DNA of 64,000 nt from Capitella teleta (taxonomy: Eukaryota > Annelida > Polychaeta > Capitellidae): the NCBI GenBank assembly GCA_000328365.1, contig KB307653.1, positions 77,867 to 141,866 on the forward strand, given 5' to 3'. Numbering within the stretch: the stretch's first letter is position 1; every line of letters begins with the position of its first letter. This document shows positions 1-13,217 of this stretch, in pieces. Both the position numbers and the translations under genes were made by a program. A model generated the notes under the pieces. That model saw nothing but the letters and a program-made list of their open reading frames with translations. It was not told the DNA's origin and searched no databases.

Positions 1-1322
1 TAATAAGCATTTGGACAATACAGTATATATTGTTCTGTGTCCGAACTAAGGCCTAGAATTTCATTTTTGCGTTGACTTTTAAAGACTCAGTGTTATTTTT
101 GTTTCAGAGTTAAGGAACATAACTCAAAATAAGAAAAGTTAAAGAAGAGAGAAGGGGAGAAGAGAAGAGAGCGCCGCTGGTTACCATAGCGCCAGATTTG
201 TCAATGAATGCAAATTTTAAGATTTTGATGCGAAACACCCGTGATTCATAATTTATATTACGGCACCAACAAAATTAATATCAATAGTACCAAATTCTCG
301 GCATCAATGAGCGTGGTATATAACATAACTTCCCACTCCACATACGGGGCTTGTCGTTTCGGATTGAAATCGTGAGAAATGAAAACCGCTCAAGCAAGTT
401 TTCCTGATATCATAAAGAGACAGTAAATATTATATGAAACAGTAGATGTCGCGCTAATTAAGTTAAAAAAAAGCCCTGTTAAAGGCGTAATGGTGAAGGT
501 CTCTTTGTCAGATACGGGCGGATTTAGCAATTAGCATAATATAATATAATAGGGCATTACACTCGCACTATTACTTTGTTTGAGGGTGATGTTTTTTTTT
601 GATTTTGGCACTAATGTTTACATCTTAAAATCAAAGCAAGGAGTATATATCTGCGGTCGTGCACGATTACTCTCTGTACCTCTATCAATACGCACGGTGC
701 ATGTTCTTCACTTATTCATAATTGATCTTTTTCTGTCGAAATTGGCACAGGATAAGTTCAAGTTATTCAATCGATAATAGGCATAGTTATTGCCTAGAAT
801 GATATGTCAATTTCAGCACATTGAAAAGTTTTGGTTTTTGCTTTGTTGTCGACTACTTTCGACCCACTCTGTATAATGAGACCTCTATGTGAAGGTTTAT
901 TTTCTCCAGGGATCAGAGAGAAAGATATGTCTGCGTCAATATTGAGGCCCTCGAGATATGTCCCTCCATCGAGTCTGCATACATGAACTCATATACCCCT
1001 TCATCTCTCAGAACCTGTATTTAATTCCATTCGATCTTTAAATACATGTAACATGTTAACATTTTTGATGATGATACCCAATATCCGCATGACATAATTT
1101 TACAGCTTGAAAATAAAATATATTTTTAGAAACGAATCTCAGTGACAAATATCGCCTATTTATTTGGCAGAAGAAAAATCTGTTTGACAACAAGGCTTGT
1201 GTTACCATGGCAACCAGATAAGCTGAGTGCTAGCACTTGGGAGGTTTCTTCTTCTTGTGCTGTAGCAATAACCGAAGAATCATTCTCTTCCTTTGGATTT
1301 CTGTGGATACTTCTCCTTGAGG
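1..1322. other. Intergenic, upstream of the phospholipase gene
   Basis: No coding region can be supported. The stretch from about 540 to 873 resembles 53750-54225 (shared phrases such as GCACTAATGTTTAC and AAAATCAAA). It ends in CGACCCACTCTG next to TA, which is the mariner-type terminal motif seen elsewhere in this window. The remainder is AT-rich with no recognisable element. Confidence 0.5.
540..873. repeat. Mariner-type MITE, right part
   Basis: The right end reads CTACTTTCGACCCACTCTG followed by TA. It is the reverse complement of the CAGAGTGGgCCAAAAgTAG ends found at 17994, 53304 and 63347. The body is similar to 53750-54225. I cannot place the left end. It has no coding capacity, so it is probably a non-autonomous relative of the mariner-like element at 63347. 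Confidence 0.5.
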
Positions 1323-4300
1323 ATGGGCAACGGGCAGTCGGGGGAATTTACCCTGGAGGAGGAGCCAAGGAGGAGAAAGAGAAAGGGGAAGGGGAAGAAG
1401 CCCAAACCGAGCCACGAAATCAAACTGATCGAGAGTACTGACGAAAAGTACATGAAACATGAAGAGAAAATCAATTTCAGATTTGATCAACATTCGTTTG
1501 CGTTTGAGAATATTGTTCTGGAAGGAGGAGGACAGCGAATTGTAGCTCATTGCGGGGTCATTAAGGTCAGTATGATAAATACAAGGTGATTAAAGGAAAT
1601 AATTTATCTGTTTTACTTATTTTTTTTTTTTTTTGCTTGAGGTATATATATCTCATATTATAATAATCATCATCAATTTATCAAAAGAAATGTGTGCGGT
1701 TTATTTTGCAAGCTAATAGTTGTCATCACTGAGTTACATTTATCAGCACTACTGTCCGTCAGGGAATCGCTCTTCGGAGGAGCAGTTGTTTATCGCTCTT
1801 AACTCTGATCTATCAGCATGCAGGCACCACGCCCTGTTTAACCTGGATACAAAGTTCGGAATGTGAATGCGATCGTGTTGCGCGTTAGCAGATCCTGTTT
1901 TCATGTGTTTCGTCATTGGAACCAGAAAAAAAAACCCACCCAGATCAATGTTTTATTTTGGCTCTGGTATGCATCAGGAAAAAAAAAGAGGAGTGCGTGA
2001 GACATGTCACGGAGATTACATAATTTTGTTTATAGCGTTGTTTGTTAGTGTTGAAATTATATATGCAATATTAGTACGTATTGAGAGTCGTAAGATACAC
2101 TCAAAATTATTATTATTTTCATTAAACAAAAAGCCCCCCCCCCGCCAAAAAAGAGAAAAGAATGATGATGATGATAATTAATTTATAATCACATCCTTAA
2201 GTAGCCAAATTAATATTATATAGCATCAAACTGTTTAGAAGTACCTGATGATTAAAAACATAATGGATATTAGCGTTGATACTGTTGACAACTCAAGTGC
2301 ACGATTGGGGTGTACGACGCCAGCATTCCACTAATATTCCTTTTCCCCCCAATCTCATTTGCATTCATTTCAATTTTATAAAGAAATTCTGTTTGCTTCA
2401 ATCGTGCTCTTATCCCTAATTCGGGTAATTCCACAAGATACCAAGGCAGAAATCCTTGAGAACCTCTTTCTCTTATACAAGCGGATTTAACTCAATCCAT
2501 TCGCCCAAACAGTGGTTCTTCATCTGATTGATGGTCAGCTTGACCTTCAAGAAGATAACTATTTCTCTTACTTTAGCCATTATATCTTCGGACAGTAGAA
2601 TGCCATAGCATATACAGTAGCCCACAGCGAATATTTTTACGACCATTAAATGATTTATGTTCTCGAACTTACAGGCGCTAGAGGAGGCGAACATCTTCAA
2701 GCACCTTCGAAGGTTTGCCGGCTCCGGCAGCGGCGCTTTGATAGCTTCGTTGGCCTGCGTGGGCTTCGATTCCAGACAAATCGAACGATTTTTGAATGAA
2801 GGAATTCTACAAGAACTAAATGGTAGGAACATTTGCCATCTTTTTGTTGTCTAATGGCATAATAATGACAACATTAAAATAAATAAATAAATGATGATAA
2901 AAGCAAATGAGGTAAACGATTATTATTTATTTTAGACCACAGTTGCGGAACAGCTAGTTTCGTGCCTAAATTGCGTCGTAACTATGGCTGGAACGCAGGT
3001 AAGAAATTTTACAAATCGCTTCGAAAAGCGATGAAGCAAGCCACTGGTCGCCCTGATGTAACATTCATGGAGGTCAGTGAACCGACTATCAAATTATTAG
3101 TCCATTTATAGAAAAATTAACCTCACCTGCAGGTCCAGAAATCATTCAACCGGGAGCTATGCGTGGTGGTGACTAACCTCAGTCAAAGTATCCTCGAGTA
3201 TTGCCATCCCAAAACAACTCCGGATATGCCCATAGCAACTGCAGTACGCATGGCCCTAGCAACGCCAGGTTTGAGAAATTGCATTCATAAAATGGCTTAT
3301 TTGCATATCTAAATTATTCCTCAGGGACTGTACAACCGGTGTGGCAGCAAATAGGAGATGAAGAAGACTTTTTCGCTGATGGCAGTCTCCTTTGTTCTTA
3401 TCCACTACATTGCTTTGACGGTTAGTGGTTATACCCCCGTTATATCGTGGTTTTATTTTGGGTTTTGTAGGCTGGTGGCTATCTTTGGACCATGAAGACA
3501 ATTTCTTGCAGAAATTGAACCCTTTGAAGCATCTACCACGACTCCTCGACCAAGAGGAGAGATTCGGTGACCCAAATAATAAGACGATCGGCGTCATGCT
3601 AGTGAGTGCCTCATTCTATCTTGAGTATGGCTGATCTAATCTAATCTTATAGTACTCAGATTTGGACCAAGATATTTTTTCTTCACTGTTAGAACAAAGA
3701 AACAGATTCCGACCGGCAAGAGTGGCAGAAACAGAACTTAGACTGTAAGTTGAACAGGATACAAAGGCGTCATTGGAGAAAATAAAATACAAATTTTACA
3801 AAAGTCAGCATCTTTGAAGAAACTGCATGAAATGCATGCTCCTATCACAAAAACCAAACATATTAATTACAAAGCGACGAAGAGAAGTGATTGCATAATT
3901 GATTTTGATTTTCAATTTCTTTGAATACCCTATGTGCATGAGAACCTATTAAATCCCTATCGCAGGGCCTACGACCGCCAGCAAGCTTCAAAACATCGGC
4001 CCTCAGAGAGATTCACTACTTTTGCTGTGGCCTTGGACTACTTTATGGAGGTCAATATTGCACCACATTCATTATTAGTGTTATATTTATAAAGTGCTCG
4101 ACATAACGATAGATTTCATTCTACTTTTTTCTCAATATCTTTCTCACCAGGCATTGAGAGAGAACGACTTAGACCAAGGGGCTTACCTAACGAGGAAAGA
4201 TTTGCAGAATGTTATCAACAAGGTGATATATTTCCTCATCCGTCATCAATTTGATTACCTCATTATGTGTTTTACAGAGAGGCTGCCTCACCGATAAAGA

Positions 4301-5692
4301 CCTCGAGGCACTATTTGGTGACAGAAGGGTCACTGCTGATGACATCTTCAGTCAACTCCAAGCGACCCAAAGTGACCAGGCACGTGCAATGACGTGGGTT
4401 ACCCAACCAGCCATGTTGCTCGTGACATATTGAAGCGATGCATCATGGGTACACATTACCCCTGTCACTTTATAACGTCATCCGTTTTCCGCAAAACAGC
4501 TGTTTGATGAACTATTTCATCTAGAGCTTTGATCCAATGTAGATCGTCACTCCCTCGATTCATTTAAATAATACCAAACGTACAGAAGTGAGCATTCAGT
4601 TTATATAATCATAGCTCAGAGCCATAGGTTTGACCTACTTTCCATTTCATCATTCTCTCCAATTCAATGCATATGTGCCACTCGGTGTTGGCAATCACGA
4701 TTCGACCCTCGCTATGTCCGTGGTCATGGTTATTGGTGGGCGTCTTCCACTGCAGCTGCCCAGGAAGCCTTTGATCTTTTCATGCTGTCACTCTCTCTTT
4801 TTCTTGATATATTTTCTGCGGTTGCTCTATCGGTGTTCCAAATGACTTCATTACATGACATGTCTCTGCTTTAAAACGTTGTCTATCTGAGAAGAGATAT
4901 AAGAATTTTCTTCAACTAAAATTCAATTATCACAGCTATATATACATGTATTTAATACCCTGTGCAATATGTACGTTATATTCAACGAGGTGTAATTATT
5001 TCTGTTTAGATTTCGATCGAAGAGTTGGTTCTGCACTTTGACAGAGCTGGCCTGCCGCTGCAGCAACAGTACTTGCTTCATCGCAAGAAGACCATCAAAG
5101 GAATCGAAGATTTTTTTTCTTCCTGGGGTGCTGCCTTGACTGCTGCATCGCGATCGGCTTACCTGAAGGTACTGCGATCTGATTGGCTAATACATCGGAG
5201 TATTGAAGAGGGTTTATGTTTGTGTGTATGCAGAAAAGTGATGTTGAGAGAAGCATTGGAGTCAACTGCCAGCACATTGATACGTCAGTTGACAAGTTAG
5301 AAGAATCCGACAAAGAGTTCCTACTTCAGGTAAGAGCGGCTGCTCATCTCAATGCAAATGGTGGATGCTTTCGTTCCGTCCACCGTTTTGAAAAAAAAAA
5401 AAAAAAAAAAATAAATAAAATAAATCATAGCAGTGGAGAGTCGAAATTTTCACCATCAAGATTTTACATCATTTCTGAATACATATGTATATCCCCGATA
5501 AGCAATACGAAGAGTTTTATTATTTTATTTTATTATTATTATTAATACTGATTAGACCTACCGTGTTGATAGGGAAAGCAAGGTTTGCTGACGGAATTTC
5601 TCCCAAAGGGACAGTTGATTGAAATTTTTCGAAAAGTGTTGCGAATTCTACAATACATGGATACATTTACAAAACATGCGAAATATCCTTAA
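1323..5692 (+). CDS. Patatin-like phospholipase, N-myristoylation motif
   Basis: Probable lipid acyl hydrolase of the patatin family, which uses a Ser-Asp dyad to cleave acyl esters. Exons read: 1323-1565, 2675-2822, 2936-3072, 3133-3268, 3325-3420, 3471-3601, 3653-3744, 3966-4050, 4151-4222, 4278-4379, 5010-5168, 5234-5329, 5573-5692; about 538 residues. Visible motifs are the oxyanion loop LEGGGQRIVAHCGVIK at the end of exon 1, the nucleophile elbow AGSGSGAL in exon 2, and the catalytic Asp in FADGSLLCSYP in exon 5. The N-terminus MGNGQSG fits the myristoylation consensus (Gly2, Ser6) and is followed by a basic run PRRRKRKGKGKK, a pattern typical of membrane-anchored proteins. The start has A at -3 and G at +4. 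The intron after 4379 would need a GC donor (CAG/GCACGT); reading on instead gives a stop at 4431-4433. The C-terminal third has no motif I recognise. Catalytic domain secure; 3' exons less so. Confidence 0.85.
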
Positions 5693-6915
5693 GCCAAGTG
5701 CTCCACGAAGTAATAAATTTAGGCAACACAATTAGTCTCCATTTCTCCAAGTATGCCTTGAAATTGGGTCAGCTCTTACACTGTGGCGACCGCACGTGCC
5801 AAGATTACTGTAACCAGCATCGCAAATTTGCATTATCCCGAATACCAAATCAGCATTTATTGATTGAGTTTGATTCCACGGTCATTAAACATTGTGCAAT
5901 GTGAATAGAATTATGATCGATCTCTACTTACGAAGAACGCCGAATTCGTTTGATTTCATTAAACCAGATATATCGAGAAAACGGACCCTGTAATAATGGT
6001 GTCGAAGAATTGGGATAATCACCATTTTAGATTAGTTCATTCGATCGTTATAGCGATATTATAAGATGCGATAAGGTTAGTTCGTCTGAAACACGGAAAC
6101 AATGGGTTTGCTGAAAAAGTGTTCCGAGAATATTTTTGGTGGGTACCACGGTCAAAATTGATACATTGATAAGCACGAACTCAATAATCATAAGTGAAAT
6201 GTGCAGCAAGTTTGTGCTTCTGTTTCTTCTCTCTTTTTTTGATACACGTTGGTGTAAGCCTACATTGCATTTTTGACGCTGAGCTATCGGGCGACTGGCA
6301 AGTACAGCATTATGGAAATCCTTGCACATAGAGTTGCACAGGATAATCCCCACGCCTCCGAGAAACGGCTCTTCGACGCCTAATTAAGTTAATCACCATC
6401 AGATTACTTGTAGACACCTATGCATTCCATGTTTTATCTTCTGAAAGCATTGAGTAATTAACGCACGCCTGAACTGCGAGAGAATCTTGTGAACGCGGCC
6501 ACCAGTAAATTATATTGAGACCAATTGTTGACAAGTAGACGAATTGGTCTCGCTGTTTTGACCCAGAAGTAATAGCCGAAGTAGGGCAAAACAGGGTCTC
6601 GCATCATTGTTTCACAACCTCAAGAGCTTTTGGAACAACATGCTTAAATTCGAACCGAGTAAAAATGTATAATTTATGTCAAAATCATGTCAACTCAAAA
6701 GTGTGAGTTATTTTGACGACTGCTCAGCAATGTAGGTTTTTTATTCGCAGCCTGTGCACGCGCGCGTAGTTACAAAAAAGTGCTATTTCTTTCCGTTGGT
6801 GCGATTTTACGCAGTATGAAATCCACAAAAGCGTACCTCGCATATGGTAATAATAATCATTAACTGCATAATTAGCTCAAAGTTCAACTAATTGCTCTGT
6901 TTGCTATTTTATTTC

Positions 6916-7106
6916 GACAGCAAGGTTCCATGGCGACCAAGTCCTTTTTACAACACTACCTCACCAAAAGGTCACTTCCGATGCACTCGACCAAAACCCA
7001 GGAAGACGTCGAGTCTTTCACGAGGGAGGAATTCTTGGAAGATGAGCTCTCGGAAATCATAGATGTCGGGGACTATAGCGAGAATCACATCACGAAAGTT
7101 ACATAA
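6916..7106 (+). CDS. Possible alternative terminal exon
   Basis: A pyrimidine-rich tract ending in CAG precedes an open frame of about 63 codons that ends in TAA at 7104-7106. It includes the acidic segment EDVESFTREEFLEDELSEIID. Composition looks coding, unlike the flanks. It could attach in phase 0 to the exon ending at 5329 of the phospholipase gene, in place of the 5573-5692 exon, or belong to nothing. I recognise no family. Confidence 0.3.
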
Positions 7107-7417
7107 TATGTGAATGTGGTAATAATTGCATGCATATCGTATAACAATGACCTGCTGAAGGGGCCACCTAGTGCGGTTACATATCAATATTGCAATGTTT
7201 ATATTATAAGGGGGAAAGTGTATGTTTGGATACCTGGTCTCCTGGCTGTATTTTTTAGGTTTTTGGACCGGATTTCCTTATTTCTATTTTTATTTAATTT
7301 TATTAAATTTATTTCTTTTTCGTTTTTTGTTTGTTTTTTGGGGTTTTTTTTCTCGTTTTTTTCCCCGTTTTTTTTTTGTTTTGTTTTTTGTGTGTGTTTT
7401 TTTATACGTTTTTTTCG

Positions 7418-7448
<31 letters not shown>

Positions 7449-7857
7449 TTTTGGGGCATGACCAACAATACTACTGTTTGTTGCTATAATTATGCTAGAT
7501 ATCCAATATGGTGCTATTAGAAAATAAAATACTCTCCATTTAGTGTGCTTTGTCACATTTCATCGTTTGATCTTTTTAGATCAATCTTCTGCTTCGGATC
7601 AATGCTTGTATATAATTTCAATCATTCCGTTCAAATCAAGAAGCATAATCACCTGAGGGACTCACCGACGGTGAGGATTGCGCGTTTTCATTCGCACAGC
7701 AATTTGATATTGATCATTTACAATTCAACTTGCCATCAAATTTTGTGGAATAATGAAAATAAAGGCGACCTTATTGAGGATAACATCGTGAAAGACGAGA
7801 TGATCAATTGTTTTCCTCATAAATCTGGCTGTCAACGAGAAGTATGTCCATGATTTA

Positions 7858-8202
7858 GGGCGTATTCGACTGGGCGAAACTGACCGGTTACTCAGAACTA
7901 TTGAAACTGATTCGAAGATGGTTTCGACGGTTTTGTCTGGAAGAAATCAACAAGATGGCTGCCTACGAACAGCAAAATTATTTCTTCAGAAATATGGAAT
8001 TACTCATTTAATTACTAAAAAATACGCACTTTTTTATCATTTATATGCATTATTTGTATTTAGTTTACCCTCTAAATCACCATTAATAAAAAAAAGAAAA
8101 TCATCGTAAATGCTAGCATGTTGTCGAGACTATTCATTTGACTGGGAGCGGTACCTGGGTATACGGTAACCGAAACTGGTTTCGTCCATGTCGAACGCGC
8201 TC
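7858..8202. mobile_element. Harbinger-type MITE (345 bp)
   Basis: The left end GGGCGTATTCGACTGGGCGA and the right end (reverse complement GAGCGCGTTCGACATGGACG) form an imperfect terminal inverted repeat of about 25 bp. Both ends are flanked by TTA (7855-7857 and 8203-8205), the 3-bp target duplication typical of PIF/Harbinger. There is no coding capacity. Confidence 0.6.
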
Positions 8203-11200
8203 TTATAGTTCATGTGTGACCTCATGCTCTGTTAACCTTCACAATAGTATCCCTCTGAAGTCAGCTGAAAAGAAAATCTCTGCATAAATGCAAATATAAT
8301 TGTTTTAAAGCTAAGACCAAGAAAGAAGTATGGTCGTTACATGGCTTCCCCAAAGCGCCAAATCCAGTGACGACTAAGAACCCTGCCATCGAGAGGGTCT
8401 TCAAGAAACTGAGCTTCTTGATCGATGCAAAAAGAACTCGAAGGGGGAGAAGTCGAAGAACCATATAAGAGCACTAGCAATGCTGACCAGAAGCCATTGA
8501 AATGTCTGTGTCACCTCAGGAATTAAGCTGAACGAATTCCGTGTGTCGCCTGGCATCTGAAGGTTTGTTTACTTAGGGCAGTCATTAAAAGTTTTCCGGC
8601 AGTTGGTTTTGTTCTGTGGGGTCGCAGCTGCGTGGCCGAAGAGACTGTTGACCGTGTGGTCAGAATTGCCATCGGAATAATCAGCCATTCAGAGGCCTTG
8701 TCTGCTTGTCACCACTTATAGAAGAAGGGCAATTGACAAGGTCATTGTAGAGTTAAAGGAGACCTCTCTGCTCTCAACACCACCAGTATTATATTCTTTC
8801 ATCTGGATGGAAGCTCAGAACTGTGAGATCATTGCAGCACCAGATTGAATCAAAACTGTTTTCAATGCTTAAATCACTATCCTTGCTAAAAATATACAAA
8901 TGGTCGATTTTCAAGATCAAACCCGAAAAAGTATACAGTCAGATTAAGAACATGTGTACTCATCACGATCATGACCCAAACTGTAACACTAGACAGAAAA
9001 GAAATCATTGCGTGTTTTTTAAAATAAAGCAAATTAATTAATAGTGTTGTGATAATCAGACTCATTCATTACTTCGCCGACATTAAACACACAAAAAAGG
9101 ACTCCTGAACATTACAAATATCCTACAAATTATTCCTCTGCCACACAGACAAGACTCTCTAGACACTCTAAAAAAGTCTTATCCCGCAATCTATTTATTT
9201 CCCGTTCTTCCTTTTTGCAATGAGGCCTAAATAATTGCCTGCCAAATACGGTGCAATGTTACTGTCGAGATGGATGAAGTGACCTCGTTAAAGGTCAGTG
9301 ACTGGGGTCAGATCACCAGAGATTACCTGGTAAGGTTTTCACTTTAGCTTTGGCACAATTCCCAAGTGCAATGATCAGACGTTCACCCCTGTATGCTAAA
9401 ATTTAGTCTTTTGCCTCATGAGGGACAATTGAGAACCTAAATATAGCACTGGAGGATTGCGTGTTGAAAATAAATTTATAGAGGGTTTTATTGGAATTGA
9501 CAAGTTGCATGTTTTTTTCTGGTTATCAATAGTTCGTTGAGCGGCGTGTTTTTATAAAGGTCATAAATCATCCATCACAGATAACCTCGGCAAAGTATCG
9601 TTTCTTAGGCCCTAGATATTGACCACAAACAAATCAATTATGCCACACACTTGGCTGAAGTAAACGAGTGTAACCGAATCCCCCATGCTGTGTTCAGAAA
9701 TATCCCTAGACTTGTATTAATATTAATGTGTGCAGCACTATTGTAGGCCTATAGAGGAATGCAATAGTGTAGTATCCCATGGATAATGCAGTGTAATAGA
9801 ACCCCAAACCTCCCTATATTCCCTATATTCCCACGGTAACTCCAAGGGCACTGTGTCTCATGCACATCATGGGGTCCAATTCACCCGCACCCCTTCTCGG
9901 GTAAACCATTATATTGGGGCTGGGGCACTATACAAGGCAATCCTTGGATGCGAGAAATCGATAATCGATTTCTGGAGTGACTGCGTTCTAGGAGAGCGGA
10001 TCGGTTGGGTAGAGGGAGAGAGAGAGATAAGAGGGAAAGAAGCGAGACACAATCGCGGTCGGAATACTAACACAAGGTAACGGAGGACGGACACTGTATT
10101 AGATCATGGTATAGGGCCATATAGTCTAGTCTACGAGACACATACGTGGATCAAGACTGAGGTGAGGTTCGTTGACATTGCCATTGTTATCACGTGGGTA
10201 GTGGCTACCCCCTGACCACTCGCGTGCTAGAGGGGCGTTAATGTCCCATCCTCCCATGCATCACCTCTCGCAATCTCTCCTGATCACAAACCTCGTACCT
10301 TTTATTCTGGAGTGTTATGGTTCTCTCCAGGTGCACGCGCTGTTATAAGCTAGCGTGACAGACAGCTGCGCAGTTGCATCGAAGCCAGGCAGAAATGCCA
10401 CGATGTCTTTTTCGAGTGCTGCCACATGAGAACCTGAGAGGGGTGTTCTTTTCGACATCGATTCGGTCGGTGTCGGTCCCGTTGCGGCAGTTTTGTGTGT
10501 GTTCACTTGGGCACTGCAAGATTTGTGTCAAAATGTTCACCTGTATCTATATCCGGCGTAAGCGTGCATTAGCACATTACTTGGGACAAATGTGCTGTAC
10601 TTATGCAATCTGTATCCAATTATATGTAATATTCCACGATAATGATAGTGCACAATTATATGCAATTGCATTCTGTGAATGACATAGGTTCACGTGCATG
10701 ATGACTCAAAGTGCTAAATATTGGACACAAGATGTTGTTGAGAAAGAACAAAATTTCCAATTCTCTGTTCCTTATAGTGCACATTTGTCAATTTTGTTCA
10801 GTTTGAGAAAAAGAAGAGTTAAAATTGACTCTAATCCATGGCGAATTTACATGAACCAGTACAATAATTACTCACGATTGCAGCCATCACGGATACAACG
10901 CCCTCCCATTCGTGAATCTAGCATGATATGTGGGGGACACAACAAGGTTTTCTCTGGGGAGGAGAGAGTGTTGACACCTTCAGGTGCCGTTTGCCACCTG
11001 AGTAAAGAGGCTAAGCGAGGAAATTGTCTTCAGACGGTTAACAATGCATTTGAGAGGGAAATGGCTCTTGAGTCGCATCCAAAGGTCAAAGGTCATTATT
11101 TAGCTCATGTAATTAAATTAAAAACGACGGCTGTACCCAGATCACGTACATGATTGATATCAACACGAAAGTTATCATGGTTCGTATTCATAGAAACTGC

Positions 11201-11434
11201 ACGTTACACGTTTAACTGCAATGACTTGGGCCCAATAAGGAAGAAGGACACAGTGTGTGGCTAATTCGGCTCCGCCTGAGCCTCCCCTGCCTCCAACCCC
11301 CTGCTGTCTCCTTTCAATATCGATCTTTCGCCAGAAATCCCGCAGCCCAGAGAGTGGTGGCTGAAGCAGCAGCAGACATTACAGCCACAACATGGCGCCC
11401 GGGAGCTGCTGAGAGCATGTGAAGGGAACCAAAC

Positions 11435-13182
11435 ATGGATTTCTCGTTCGGAAAGAAAAGTCCATCGCCCAGTGGGTCCTCTTCGGGAGGACCATCCATG
11501 TGGAAGAATGAAGGCAACTTCAGGACCAGTCTTACAGAGGGATCATCAAGGTTGTTTGGTTCAGTGCTAGCGACAAAGAACGGACTTATCGATGGGCTCT
11601 CCTCAAAAATTGATCAGGTTGTAAACATCGTCGGAGGGGCTGATGAAGGTTCCGAGGAGGAATTAAGTCAGGCTGCAGCTTCACCCACTCTAAGGTCTGA
11701 CCAGCCCAAACAACGCCCAGACCAGCCAAAACAAAGGCCGGATCAACCCAAGCAAAGGCCGGACCAACCCAAGCAAAGACCGAACCAGCCAAAACAAAGG
11801 CCAGACCAGCCAAAACAAAGGCCGGACCAACCAAAACAGAGGCCAGATCCAGCATTACAACAGACACCATCTTCTCCAACTGTGAAGCGCCCTCCGAGCA
11901 GACCTCCAGCTCCACGTCAGGGTTCCACCTCCAGCAACGGATCTAACAAACAGGTTCAACGCCAGAACTCAGCTCCGGTCGGATTCGAAAACCAATATTC
12001 AGACGCTGCTGAAAACGTCACAGCCCCCGAAAGCCCAGGAGCGCGTTACCCTCCTAGACCGAGGCCCATGAAACGAAGAAACACAAATCCGTTTCTCAAT
12101 GAGGATGGCTCTCTCATACACGACGATGAATACGCCGCTCCAGCTGAAATCTTTCCTCAGACTTCTTCACCAGGTGGGGAGTCTTTCCTTGCTGTTGCTC
12201 CGAGGGATCTGCTCGCCATCACCCCGACTTCCGGTGAAGCTCTACCTCCACCTACGTTGGAACCACAGCACATGCACCGCGCTGACGAACAAGTCGTGTA
12301 CGACGGCGATTCGGACGCTGACTCCGAAGCAACAGAAGGATGCGATGACGATGAAGTGTACGAAGCAGACGACGATGAATCCATGTTGCGCTCCGGTTCG
12401 GTCGGCTCAGACCGATCATGGACGTCTGGGATGAGTGGCGAGCATATCGACGACAGAAGCCGAGAGTGCATGGAGTTCATGCGCGATTTCGTCGAAAGAA
12501 TGTTCGGATCAAGGTCAGTGTTAGAGTTACCTATTGCACTCAACATATTACAACATTGTCTTCTCACAGTAGCAGCGCTATCACCCCACTGGACAAAGCG
12601 CAGTTCGGACATTTCTGCCAGGTAATTTGTTTACTCATTGCCCCATACATCACCTGCACTATAAAGGTGTCTCCATCCCGGCTCTTAGAGGAACCTTCCT
12701 TGTTTTATGTCTGTTTCCTGTATCTGCAGTGCTCTTCCTTCTTTGCTAAGCCCCAAGGCTACTTATCTGCCTGGAAGCTTCCCTTTTGCGCCTCTTTTCA
12801 CTGCAGTTCACTAATTCCCAGGGATCTATCCCATGTTGCTCTGAGGGATTCACTCTAATCCCAATTGACTGAATGATTCACAAAACCATCAAAGGGCTCC
12901 AAGCAAACGCTTCTGTATAATAGAGTCATAAACATCATAGATTGCACAAGGTTATAGCAATCAATTATATCGATCTCGCTGAACTGGACAATATTGTCCG
13001 CTGGGCATGCAAAAACTGTCAATTTCGAGATGGACATTCTGATTTCAGTTTAAGCTTTAGGCGACGAGACCAAAAAAAAGCACAAAAGTAACTCTCGCAA
13101 GTGATTCATCTGTTACGTGTGACCGGTGTCGTGTGGGAATGAGTGTGATTTGTCTTTTGCGCCCATGAATACTAATACAATC

Positions 13183-13217
<35 letters not shown>

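Larger units (their letters stand above)
5693..11434. other. Long gene-free stretch with repeats
   Basis: No complete gene is supported. At 6916-7106 an acceptor (TTTCGACAG) leads into an open frame QGSMATKSFLQHYLTKRSLP... ending in TAA, rich in Glu/Asp/Ser. It could be an alternative last exon of the phospholipase gene. 7290-7446 is T-rich low-complexity DNA whose long open frames are homopolymer artefacts. 7858-8202 is a MITE. 9000-11434 is the upstream region of the KIAA0513-like gene and shows no clear promoter motif. Confidence 0.5.

Noticed and set aside
7199-7556. Lys-rich and Phe-rich open frames of about 80-135 codons
   Set aside because: They arise from a T-rich low-complexity tract read on both strands; no family signature.
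10374-11153. Open frames of 102 and 151 codons upstream of the KIAA0513-like gene
   Set aside because: Composition is not coding-like and no family is recognisable; probably promoter or 5' flank.
12099-12612. Overlapping open frames inside exon 1 of the KIAA0513-like gene
   Set aside because: Shadow frames of the long low-complexity coding exon.
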